DNA of 64,000 nucleotides, taken from Anisus vortex (taxonomy: Eukaryota > Mollusca > Gastropoda > Planorbidae). Shown piece by piece: positions 10,656 to 23,400 of the stretch (within the stretch, counting starts at the first letter, position 1; each line of letters starts with the position of its first letter). The notes under the pieces were generated by a model, which ran no database searches, had not been told where the DNA came from, and was given only the letters and a program-made list of their open reading frames with translations. Location of the stretch: positions 59,815,898 through 59,879,897 of the forward strand of contig OX421493.1 of assembly GCA_949126835.1 (NCBI GenBank). The letters run 5' to 3'. Both the position numbers and the translations under genes were made by a program.

Positions 10656-11337
10656 TCTATGATTATATATATATTTTTAAGACTGTCTAGAACAACTCGA
10701 ATCAACTAAATATAAAACTGATGCAGTAGCGAAAGATACTGATAATAAAATCATTTTTTACGTTTTTGTCTGTATCTTACCACTTGAAACAAATGTTATT
10801 ACGTAATTATCATCATTGTAATGATCAAAATAATATTCTGCGCTATATCCAAGCACTGAAATCATTGTTTTTAGTTTCAGAGACTATTATATCATTAAAT
10901 AATTTTGAGTATCTTATTCAGCTATTATAAAATGTTGAATTCAATAATTTTTAAATAGTTGCATGTAAAACTAGAAACACTGAGCTAGAAGAAACAAATA
11001 TGAAAAAGCAGAGTGTGTCTGTTAGAGTATACAATGAGTTAATTTATTGTTATGGCAATCTGTTTCTGTTAGAGTATGCAAAGAGTTAATTTATTGTTAT
11101 TTTCATTAAAATTTAACCATTTCTTTAACAAATGCGTGCATAATTTGTCTCGTGTAAAAAATATTGAAAGAAATAAGCTTAAATGAGAAAGATATATAAC
11201 GTATTTATTAGTTCGTTGGTAATCATAAATAGTAGATTTTCTTTTGTCATGACTCTTTCAAAAATAACATAAAAAACATTAAATAATATGTTCTTTTATC
11301 AAGTCTTTCTATTAATGGTAAACACCGGTTTCAACAG

Positions 11338-11463
11338 AGTGTTCTGCTGGTACACACGACTTAGACTGTAAGAAATGTCCAAACACTAACTGCATCGACT
11401 GTCATAGAGATGATGGAGAATGTAATGTGTTTTGTTTTAAGAATCAAACTGATTGTATCTTAG
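11338..11463 (+). CDS. Gene 1 exon, EGF-like module 1
   Basis: Acceptor caacag and donor gtatgt; 126 bp, phase 1-1. Encodes 42 residues with a CKKCPNTNCIDC core and an FCFKNQTDC end. It is the most divergent of the gene 1 modules. There may be more exons upstream, outside the window or hidden by repeats. Confidence 0.75.
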
Positions 11464-14400
11464 GTATGTCATTATCAACTTTTATATACTTTACTTTAAT
11501 AAATAATTTCTTTTCTATTTCTAAATCTAATTATATTTTTTTAATCCAGTGAATCATTTTGATTTGACAGGGAAATATACTTTTTATTAAACAAACCAAT
11601 ATTACATAATGTATAGGTCATGCTTTTTATTGACATGTAATTGTGCCCATTTTAAATATGTTTTTTAATAGGGCGTTTGCAATCGAGTGACAAAAAGCAC
11701 GTGATTTTTGTTTACTTTGTGTAGTGGTGTACAAGTAACAATGGCCGCTGTATTAATAAAGTTTCAAATAAGCTCGAGCTTTTTTTAAAATTATGTTTTG
11801 TGTTTTAGGTCTTATTAAGATTTAAGCTGTATTTTGTCTGTTAAATAAAATATACTATTTTATTATTATCATATACATAGATCATAGACGATGTGAGCCT
11901 GTTAGTGACTTGACTAGATAGCCTATTCACCAACACTATAACTTGGCATCGTAGCTGCCCTACTTAGCCATTAGCCCATTAGCCTAGCCTACAAAACATT
12001 AAAAGTGTATGCCTATAAAGTGAAATTGAAAGTTTAAATAGGTCTAGCCGGCCTTAGCCTAATCACAATAATCAATTATTCTACAGTGCTACTATTTACC
12101 TCCATATTTTTTATTAGGATAGCCATATTCATATGGTTAATTTGGCATGATAAGAAACTTCACCATATGCCATATTTGTTCCTCAATAGTGGCTTCTATT
12201 TACAAATGACGTCAATAAAAAACTTAAGCTCCGCACATTACAAACGCTCTATATAAGCATTGAAACATTTGGGTTTCTTTTTACCAATAATATTAAAAGC
12301 TAAAAATAACCCGTCCATTAGACAAGAATAATTGAAATTTAAAAGAGTAATTCTTTTTTCTTTTTAATCGAAAAGTTCCACAAACTGAAAAAGGAAAGTT
12401 AATTACAGTTTTCGTAAAAATAGTATATTTTTTACAAAATTAAAATGTCGGCTAATGTAAATATAAGATATAAAATAATTGATATATGACTATAATACAT
12501 TGAACAAACCTTACCAGATTGCAAACATGGTCATTTTGGAAATAAATGTAAAAATGCCTGCCCTATCAACTGTTTCAATAACAGCTGTAATCCAGTAACT
12601 GGTCAGTGTTACAAATGTAAGACTGGATTTCAAGGTCCGACATGTGCTAATGGTAAGCATTATTACTATGCCATTAATGAGAATAAGAATAAATCACCAT
12701 TACCACATAGATTACGATTAATTTATATTTTAGGAGCTGGACGGTGGTTAGAAATGTCATGAAAATTTAATGTTTTTTTCATTTTAAACAAATATCATTT
12801 ACGCAAGTCCCATGACATTTACACACGCAAAAAGATAAATAAGCAGACACTTAAGCACAAGGATACTTAATCACAAGACAGGTTAAATGCGAGATACATA
12901 ATTATACAACACTTAAACATACGAACAAATTATGACTGCGACAGAAATAAATTATTTTTTTTAATTATAAATCAACTTTAATTATAATTAGAAAAAAAAG
13001 AAAGATTTTTTAACCTTTTTTGTCATTGAAACAACTTGTGTTACTAAACATAATGTATCATTTTTCATATTAACGATAATCATAAGCGTCACGATAACCT
13101 TTAGTCAATCGATTGCGTATTAGGATTTCTTCAAATGGTTCTCATTATTTATCAGTTTGTGATGGCGGGTTTTGGGGAGAAAACTGCACGAAACTCTGTA
13201 ACCGAAACTGTTACACAAATAAAACTTGTAACCATATCGATGGGATCTGTTCAGGTGGATGTGCAGCCGGATTTCAACCTCCATATTGTGCCAAGGGTAA
13301 AAACATAAAATAGATAAGTTACATGTAAATTTATTATTGTTTTGGATGGCAACATTACATGTAATTAGATCTAGATCTATTATTGTCTTTTAACTTGTAT
13401 TGAAAAATGCAACCAATGCAAATTCCTGTTCTATTTGTGCAATCATTATAATTTATTGTCTTCTTTCGTTAGTCATAAGTCTTAAACTATATATATACAT
13501 GTTTCACGAGACACAACAATGGTTGCTATTTAGTTATTACGACATCAGCGTACTTTATTGGTATTTTGAATTGCGTTAGAAGAACTCGCAAAACGTAGTG
13601 AAATAAAGTTACTCTTCAGCAACAAGGTTAATTTAAAATAAAAGGAAGAATGCTTCAAATGATACCAGATTAAAATAATTGAAATTAAAACTGTTGACAC
13701 TACACAGTGGCAGTAACATTATTGAATTATAACTATAAGGCCTACCTACCACCTTAACCAACAGAGCAGATTCAATACTGACACAAGAATCATCAGTTTA
13801 ATAAGTCATTCCAATTTGATTATTATTATTATCATAGTTGTTGTTTTTTAAATATATTAATAAAGCGAAAATATCTCTCTCGGCTTTCATTACATTCGAG
13901 AGTTCCAAAGCAATGTGCTCAGCGTTCCCGCCTCAGCCCCGCCCTGGTCCATGGATGCCTATAACTATGGCATTGGGCTTGCACTACCGGGTCACATTGC
14001 ATGTATACGGGCGAGCCATCAAGATGATGATTCTAGGGTTACTCCACAGTGGATGAAATATAGTGCATATGCCTGCGGAAACCGTGCCCTAAGTTACATG
14101 GCGTGCCTTGGGGTGGCTTGCGCCAGAAAAGAACTTAGATGATCCCATCTTGATAAACCCAAAAACAATGTTACGATCAGAGCATAAGAACCGGAAGGCT
14201 CGCCGGTTGTTGTTTTAAACGTTATTGTAATATTATAGCATTATATTTAGTCAATAGATTACATTTAGTCAATAGATTACATTTAGTCAATAGATTACAT
14301 TTAGTCAATAGATTACATTTAGTCCATAGATTACATTTAGTCAATATATTACAATTAGTCAATAGATTACATTTAGTCAATAGATTACATTTAGTCAATA

Positions 14401-17400
14401 GATTACATTTAGTCCATAGACTACATATAGTCAATAGATTACATTTAGTCAATATATTACATTTAGTCAATAGATTACTTTTAAGTATTTTGTTTAATGC
14501 TTTTTCAGTTTGTGATGTCGGATTTTGGGGAGAGAACTGCACGAAACACTGTAGCCAAAACTGTTCCACACATAAAACTTGTAACCATATCGATGGGATT
14601 TGTTCAGGCGAATGTAAAGCTGGATTTAAACTTCCAGATTGCATCAAAGGTAAAAACATAAAATTGATAAGTTACATGTAAATTTATTATTGCATTGGAC
14701 GGCAACGTTACATGTATTTAGATCTATTATTGTCTTTTAACTTGTATTGAAAATGAAACCAATACGAATTCCTGTTCTATTTGTGTAATCATTATAATTT
14801 ATTGTCTTCTTTCGTTAGTCATAAGTCTTAAACTATATATATACATGTTACACGAGACACAACAATGGTTGCTATTTAGTTATTACGACATCAGCGTACT
14901 TTATTAGTATTTTGTATTGCGTTAGAAAAACTCGCAATAACGTAGTAAAATGAAGTTACTCTTCAGCAACAAGGTTAATTTAAAATAAAAGGAAGAATGC
15001 TTCAAATGATACCAGATTAAAATAATTGAAAGTAAAACTGTTGACACTACACAGTGGCAGTAACATTATTTAATTATAACTATAAGGCCTACCTACCACC
15101 TTAACCAACAGAGCAGATTCAATACTGACACAAGAATCATCAGTTTAATAAGTCATTCCAATTTGATTATTATTATTATTATTATTGTTGTTTTTTTACT
15201 ATATTAATGAAGCGAAAATTACTATCTCGGCTCTCATTACATTCGAGAGTTCCAAAGCAATGTGCTTAGCGTTACCGCCTCAGCCCCGCCCTGGTCCATG
15301 GATGCCTATAACTATGGCATTGGACTTGCACTACCGGGCCACATTGCATGTATACGGGCGAGCCATCAAGATGATGATTCTAGGGTTATTCCACAGTGGA
15401 TGAAATATAGTGCATATGCCTGCGGAAACCGTGCCCTAAGTTACATGGCGTGCCTTGGGGCGGCTTGCGCCAGAAAAGGACTTAGATGTTCCCATCCTGA
15501 TAAACCCAAAATCAACGTTACGATCAGAGCATAAGAACCGGAAGGCTCGCCGGTTGTTGTTTTAAACGTTATTGTAATATTATAGCATTACATTTAGTCA
15601 ATAGATTACATTTAGACATAGATTACATTTAGTCAATAGATTACATTTAGTCAATAGATTACATTTAGTCAATAGATTACATTTAGTCAATAGATTACAT
15701 TTAGTCAATAGATTACATTTAGTCAATAGATTACATTTAGTCAATAGATTACATTTAGTCAATAGATAACATTTAGTCAATAGATTACATTTAGTCAATA
15801 TTTTACAATTAGTCAATAGTTTACATTTAGTCAATAGATTACATTTAGTCAATAGATTACATTTAGTCAATATATTACAATTAGTCAATATATTACAATT
15901 AGTCAATAGATTACATTTAGTCAATAGATTACATTTAGTCAATAGATTACATTTAGTCAATAGATTACATTTAGTCAACAGATTACATTTAGTCAATAGA
16001 TTACATTTAGTCAATAGATTACATTTAGTCAATAGATTACTTATCAGTATTTTGTTTAATGCTTTTTAAGTTTGTGATGTCGGATTTTGGGGAGAGAACT
16101 GCACGAAAGACTGTACCCAAAACTGTTCCACACATAAAACTTGTAACCATATCGATGGGATTTGTTCAGGCGGATGTAAAGCTGGATTTAAACTTCCAGA
16201 TTGCATCAAAGGTAAAAACATAAAATTGATAAGTTACATGTAAATTTATTATTGCATTAGACGGTAACGTTACATGTATTTAGATCTATTATTGTCTTTT
16301 AACTTGTATTGAAAATGCAACATAATACGAATTCCTGTTCTATTTGTGTAATCATTATAATTTATTGTCTTCTTTCGTTAGTCATAAGTCTTAAACTATA
16401 TATATACATGTTTCACGATACACAACAATGGTTGCTATTTAGTTATTACGAGATCAGCGTACTTTATTAGTATTTTGTATTGCGTTAGAAGAACTCGCAA
16501 TAATGTAGTGAAATGGAAGTTACTCTTCAGCAACAAGGTTAATTTAAAATAAAAGGAAGAATGCTTCAAATGATACCATATTAAAATAATTGAAAAAAAA
16601 ACAGTTGACACTACACAGTGGCACTAACATTATTGAATTATAACTATAAGGCCTACCTACCACCTTAACCAACAGAGCAGATTCAATACTGACACAAGAT
16701 TCATCAGTTTAATAAGTCATTCCAATTTGATTATTATTATTATCATAGTTGTTGTTTTTTTACTATATTAATAAAGCGAAAATTTCTCTCTCGGCTCTCA
16801 TTACATTCGAGAGTTCCAAAGCAATGTGCTCAGCGTTCCCGCCTCAGCCCCGCCCTGGTCCCTGGATGCCTATAACTATGGCATTGGACTTGCACTACCG
16901 GGTCACATTGCATGTATACGGGCGAGCCATCAAGATGATAATTCTAGGGTTATTCCACAGTGGATAAAATATAGTGCATATGCCTGCGGAAACCGTGCCC
17001 TAAGTTACATGGCGTGCCTTGGGGTTGTTTGCGCCAGAAAAGAACTTAGATGTTCCCATCTTGATAAACCCAAAAACAATGTTACGATCAGAGTAGAAGA
17101 ACCGGAAGGCTCGCGGGTTGTTGTTTTAAACGTTATTGTAATATTATAGCATTACATTTAGTCAATAGATTACATTTAGTCAATAGATTACATTTAGTCA
17201 ATAGATTACATTTAGTCAATAGATTACATTTAGTCAATAGATTACATTTAGTCAATAGATTACATTTAGTCAATAGATTACATTTAGTCAATAGATTACA
17301 TTTAGTCAATAGATTACATTTAGTCAATAGATTACATTTAGTTAATAGATTACATTTAGTCAATAGACTACATTTAGTCAATAGATTACATTTAGTCAAT

Positions 17401-20400
17401 ATATTACATTTAGTCCATATATTACATTTAGTCAATAGATTACTTATCAGTATTTTGTTTAATGCTTTTTCAGTTTGTGATGTCGGATTCTGGGGAGAGA
17501 ACTGCACGAAACACTGTAGCCAAAACTGTTCCACAAATAAAACTTGTAACCATATCGATGGGATTTGTTCAGGCGGATGTGAAGCTGGATTTAAACTTCC
17601 AGATTGCATCAAAGGTAAAAACATAAAATTGATAAGTTAAATGTATATTTATTATTGCATTGGACGGCAACGTTACATGTATTTAGATATATTATTGTCT
17701 TTTAAGTTGTATTGAAAATGAAACCAATACGAATTCCTGTTCTATTTGTGTAATCATTATAATTTATTGTCTTCTATCGTTAGTCATAAGTCTTAAACTA
17801 TATATATACATGTTTCACGAGACACAACAATGGTTGCTATTTAGTTATTACGACATCAGCGTACTTTATTAGTATTTTGTATTGCGTTAGAAAAACTCGC
17901 AATAACGTAGTGAAATGAAGTTACTCTTCAGCAACAAGGTTAATTTAAAATAAAAGGAAGAATGCTTCAAATGATACCAGATTAAAATAATTAAAATTAA
18001 AACTGTTGACACTACACAGTGGCAGTAACATTATTTAATTATAACTATAAGGCCTACCTACCACCTTAACCAACAGAGCAGATTCAATACTGACACAAGA
18101 ATCATCAGTTTAATAATTCATTCCAATTTTATTATTATTATTATTATAATTGTTGTTTTTTTACTATATTATTGAAGCGAAAATTTCTCTCTCGGCTCTC
18201 ATTACATTCGAGAGTTCCAAAGCAATGTGCTCGGCGTTCCCGCCTCAGCCCCGCCCTGGTCCCTGGATGCTAATAACTATGGAATTGGGCTTGCACTACC
18301 GGGCCACATTGCATGTATACGGGCGAGTCATCAAGATGATGATTCTAGGGTTATTCCACAGTGGATGAAATATAGTGCATATGCCTGCGGAAACCGTGCC
18401 CTAAGTTACATGGCGTGCCTTGGGGTGGATTGCGCCAGAAAAGGACTTAGATGTTCCCATCTTGATAAACCCAAAAACAACGTTACGAACAGAGCATACG
18501 AACTGGAAGGCTCGCCGGTTGTTGTTTTAAACGTTATTGTAATATTATAGCATTACATTTAGTCAATAGATTACATTTAGTCAATAGATTACATTTAGTC
18601 AATAGATTACATTTGGTCAATAGATTACATTTAGTCAATAGATTACATTTAGTCGATAGATTACATTTAGTCAATAGACTACATTTAGTCAATAGATTAC
18701 ATTTAGTCAATATATTACATTTAGTCAATAGATTACTTATCAGTTTTTTGTTTAATGCTTTTTCAGTTTGTGATGTCGGATTTTGGGGAGAGAACTGCAC
18801 GAAACACTGTACGCAAAACTGTTTCACAAATAAAACTTGTAACCATTTCGATGGGATTTGTTCAGGCGGATGTAAAGCTGGATTTAAACTTCCAGATTGC
18901 ATCAAAGGTAAAAACATAAAATTGATAAGTTACATGTAAATTTATTATTGTAATGGACGGCAATGTTACATGTATTTAGATCTATTATTGTCTTTTAACT
19001 TGTGTTGAAAATGCAACCAATACGAATTACTGTTCTATTTGTGTAATCATTATAATTTATTGTCTTCTTTCGTTAGTCATAAGTTTTAAACTATATATAT
19101 ACATGTTTCACGAGACACAACAATGGTTGCTATTTAGTTATTACGACATCAGCGTACTTTATTAGTATTTTGTATTGCGTTAGAAAAACTCGCAATAACG
19201 TAGTGAAATGAAGTTACTCTTCAGCAACAAGGTTAATTTAAAATAAAAGGAAGAATGCTTAAAATGATACCAGATTAAAATAATTGAACTTAAAACTGTT
19301 GACACTACACAGTGGCAGTAACATTATTTAATTATAACTATAAGGCCTACCTACCACCTTAACCAACAGAGCAGATTCAATACTGACACAAGAATCATCA
19401 GTTTAATAAGTCATTCCAATTTGATTATTATTATTATCATAGTTGTTGTTTTTTTACTATATTAATGAAGCGAAAATTTCTCTCTCGGCTCTCATTACAT
19501 TCGAGAGTTCCAAAGCAATGTGCTCAGCGTTCCCGCCTCAGCCCCGCCCTTGTCCCTGGATGCCTATAACTATGGCATTGAACTTGCACTACCGGGCCAC
19601 ATTGCATGTATACGGGCGAGTCATCAAAATGATGATTCTAGGGTTATTCCAAAGTGGATGAAATATAGTGCATATGCCTGCGGAAACCGTGCCCTAAGTT
19701 ACATGGCGTGCCTTGGGGTGGCTTGCGCCAGAAAAGAACTTAGATGTTCCCATCTTTATAAACCTAAAAACAACGTTACGATCAGAGCATAAGATCCGGA
19801 AGGCTCGCCGGTTGTTGTTTTAAACGTTCTTGTAATATTATAGCATTACATTTAGTCAATAGATTACATTAAGTCAATAGATTACATTTAGTCAATGTAT
19901 TACTTATCAGTATTTTGTTTAATGCTTTTTCAGTTTGTGATGCCGGATTTTGGGGAGAGAACTGCACGAAACACTGTAACCGAAACTGTTCCACAAATAA
20001 AACTTGTAACCATATCGACGGGATTTGTTCAGGCGGATGTGCAGCAGCTAGAGTTCAACCTCCAGATTGTATCAAGGGTAAAAACATAACAATGATAACT
20101 TAGATGTAAATGTATTATTGCATTGGACGGCAATGTTACATGTATTTAGATCTATTATTGTCTTTTAACTTGTATTTAAAAATGCAACTGTTAATACCCT
20201 TGTCGTAGTCTGTGTCTAAGACTGACTGGTATTATTCTGTTAGTCTATCTCTTTCCTTATGTATCTTCATTATTTCTTAATAGTTCTTCACAACAATAAT
20301 TCAATAAGTCGAATCTTGCAGCAATACAAATATATTTTATTTCTACTCAAATTTTGAAAGAATAGATACAAAACAGTATACATATATAAAATCCAAATAA

Positions 20401-23400
20401 ATAAAAACAAGTTCATGCCACTAGTATAGTATTATAAAATATCGGCTCCTTTATCATACAACATTCTACTTTGATAACTTGGCACTCACTGACTTTTACA
20501 GCCAAGCTCCCCTGACCCTTTCAACCCTGTGTTCATGTTACCTCGAGTTCAATGAGCTCAGTTCATAATGTAAAAAGAATGTTCTAGTAATAAATGTTGG
20601 TCTTATAACTCCCGCATATCTTTCTTGATACCTCAATATTATCTAAGTTATACCCCTTTGACTATCTCTTCAATTCCCATTTAAATCAGCCTTTAACAGC
20701 TACCAATATGAATTCCTGTTCTATTTCTGTAATAATTATAACTTATTGTCTTCTTTCGTTATTCGTAAGTCTAAGACTATATATATATATACATGTTTCA
20801 CGAGACACATCAATGGCTACTATTTGGTTATTACGACCTCGGCGTACTTTATTTGTATTTTGTAATGCGTTAGAAGAACTCGTAATAACGTAGTGAAATT
20901 ATGCCTACATTTCAGTAACAGAGTTAATTTTAAAAAAAAAGGAAAAATGTTTCAGATGATACCTGATTAAAATAATTGAATTTAAAACTGTTAAGTCTGC
21001 ACTGACAGTGGCAGTAACTTTTATTCAATGATAACTGTAGGCCTACCAGTCTGATAACTAGGCTGAGGATAATGGCGATATTTACATCGAGAAGGATTAT
21101 GTCGTAGATTACGTTTGCGAATAATGCACAGTTACGGACACGTTTGGCTTTCAAAATCTCTTCGTCGGAAGTAAAGGCAATAAAAACTGGTTTCTGGTGA
21201 AAAATAAGGTCAAATAGAGAGCCATCCTTAGCAAGGAATTAGGTATTGAATGATTTTAGATAAACAAATTGTAATTTTTAGTATGCGTAAAGTTGGCCGA
21301 AAAACGTCACACGTTATTTTTCACTATTATTGTGAGAGTTGGCTAACATTTGGTACACAAACTTCCAGATGTAGGGCTCATTGTATGTACTAAAATTATT
21401 TATCTGTGTTTTGTATTTGCCTATATATCTTTCTTTTGTGACACAAATTTAAAATGTAATGTAAAAAAGTATTGAAGCTGTGATCTGAATATTTTTGTTT
21501 TTATCAGTTTGACAGTACGGTCCATTTATCACATTTTAGCGAATGTATTGCTTTGTAAAAACACATTTTTTAAGGTCTTTACTCATTCCATACATACTTC
21601 AAACCACACATTTTACTTATCTACAACATCTCGTCTTCATTCTTACAAAATTTTATGTATATAGCTTTATTAGTTTTTGCTATGGAGTAACCAAATAATA
21701 TATATAGGTAGTGACTAAATTAATAATTAAAAAGTCGAAATAAAACCCATTTTTGGATATTAAGAAAACCTATATCGGGAGTAGGAGTGATGTAATTGCC
21801 CACGTTTTATTCTTCAGTCGACTTCTTGTTCTTGTAATCATCACACATAAAAATGTGTAGACTCAGTGATCACTATGAAACTATTGTTACGAATCTCGGT
21901 CATAAATGAATGACGTAGTAAGGCATTGACCTCTTAACAAGTGCGTATCAGAGTCCAAGGCGACCAAGGTTTGACCTTTATGCCCTGAGGGCAGTTTAAA
22001 TAAAATAATTCGTTCAAATCCCGTGGAAATTGGAGGATAATTCTGGATCGTAGTAATTATAGAGAAAGAGGTTAAAATGCGTATTAAGACCCTGTAGAAT
22101 CTTCGATGATAGTTTTCTTTGTCAAGTCCCGACCTCCTTAAAGTTAGTTCAGTTCGGAAGTTTGTCGAGTGAAGTCGCTATATTCATTTGTATATAATGT
22201 CATTTTATTAAATACTTATGTTACCATCAGTTGATGAAGTTTATTGATCGTTTATATTGAGTCTACAATTTAAATAAAATTGTTTATTCAACAACTGGAG
22301 TTGTTTGATCTATCATTGTTGAGAAAGGTGTTGAAGATAATTATCACGAATATAACTACATTGCTGCATAGACCTGTCAGTCAAGGAACCCCTAGCTTGG
22401 GCTACAGATTAGCAGAATCTAGAGACTTCTAATAAAGATACAACTATATTCATTGAATCCGATTTAACGAGTCGTAATAATAGTCATCATAATAGAGGGC
22501 CATAACAGTTTGCGGGCTGCGTCCGATATAGTTGTATAGTGAAGCATATATTCAAGTTGTGTTGTGTTGTGTGTTGGAGCAGTGACCTACTGAGCAAGCC
22601 TAAGAACGCTGAAATTATTCTTCCGATTGGAAAAACGTAAGTTGGAAAAATTTACCACTTTATAAATCTCTTAACTAAAGAATGGAATTTATTGAAAATC
22701 CAGAAGAAGAAGTTCTGAAAACTTTATCAATAAAGAAGTTAAAAGAGATCGCTGAGATCTTAAAGATAGAAGTTACTGAAACTACACCATCGAGGACTGT
22801 GTTGACACAGCAGATAAAAGATGTGTTGATTGCGAGTGGAAAGTTGAAAGTAGAATCAAGCGCGGAGGGATATCAAGTTGAAGGTCAGATGTCTGAACAG
22901 TTCCGATTTCAACTAGAAATGAAACGTCTTGAGATAGAAGAAAGAAGTCTAGAAATAGAAAGTCAGGAAAGAGATAAGAAAAGTCAAAGAGAAAGTCAGG
23001 AAAGAATAGAGCTAGCAAAGATAGGAGCTACTAAAAAAGAATCTCATAATGATGTAGAGATGGCCAGATGGAAAAAGCTAGTCCCTACCTACATTGATAA
23101 AGAAAGTGAAATAGCTAATTTCTTCCAGACCTTTGAAATTTCTTGCAGAGATTTTAAGTTCCCAGAAGATAAATGGGGAATATTAGTAAGAACAGCTTTT
23201 ACTCAGGGAAGGGCAAGAGATTGTGTTCTATTGTTAAAAGAGGAGCATTTAAATGATTATGAAATCATCAAAGATTCTGTACTGAAAGCGTACAACCAAA
23301 TACCTGAAAGTTATCGGAAAAGGTTCCGTCTGTACACAATGTCCCCTTACCAAACACACTTAGACTTCCTTAGAGCGGAAGAAAAGTTAATGGATCAGTG

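Larger units (their letters stand above)
13885..19830 (+). other. Conserved GC-richer intronic block with open frame, five copies
   Basis: Blocks lie at about 13885-14215, 15235-15575, 16800-17140, 18200-18540 and 19490-19830. Each can be read for about 75-107 codons from an ATG (PASAPPWS, YNYGIGLALPGHI, AYACGNRALSYMACLG). The first copy has a stop after RKELR; the others run further. Differences between copies mostly change amino acids, there are no clear splice sites, and the frame ends inside intron sequence, so I do not call it a gene. Near its end is a short stem, aaccgg...ccggtt, intact in most copies. It may be an old transposon fragment caught in the duplicated unit. I do not recognise the protein. 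Confidence 0.5.
13297..21045 (+). repeat. Tandem duplication of a 1.2-1.6 kb exon-intron unit, about six copies
   Basis: Each unit holds an EGF exon, about 550 bp of intron with recognisable common stretches (ttacatgtaaatttattattg, cacgagacacaacaatgg, ccaccttaaccaacagagca), a GC-richer block of about 330 bp, an 18-bp minisatellite, and a short acceptor region. Exon starts are 1353, 1562, 1403, 1293 and 1167 bp apart. Most spacing differences come from the number of 18-bp repeats. The last unit is interrupted by a solo LTR at 20189-20698 and fades out near 21045. The unit's second half resumes at about 35690, after elements B and C. Confidence 0.92.

Noticed and set aside
14222..19000. Minus-strand frames with long LLTKCN repeats (for example 14222-14659, 15598-16032, 17133-17624, 18534-18917)
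   Set aside because: They are the 18-bp minisatellite read in a frame, since 18 bp gives six codons, joined to the antisense of an EGF exon. No independent gene signal.
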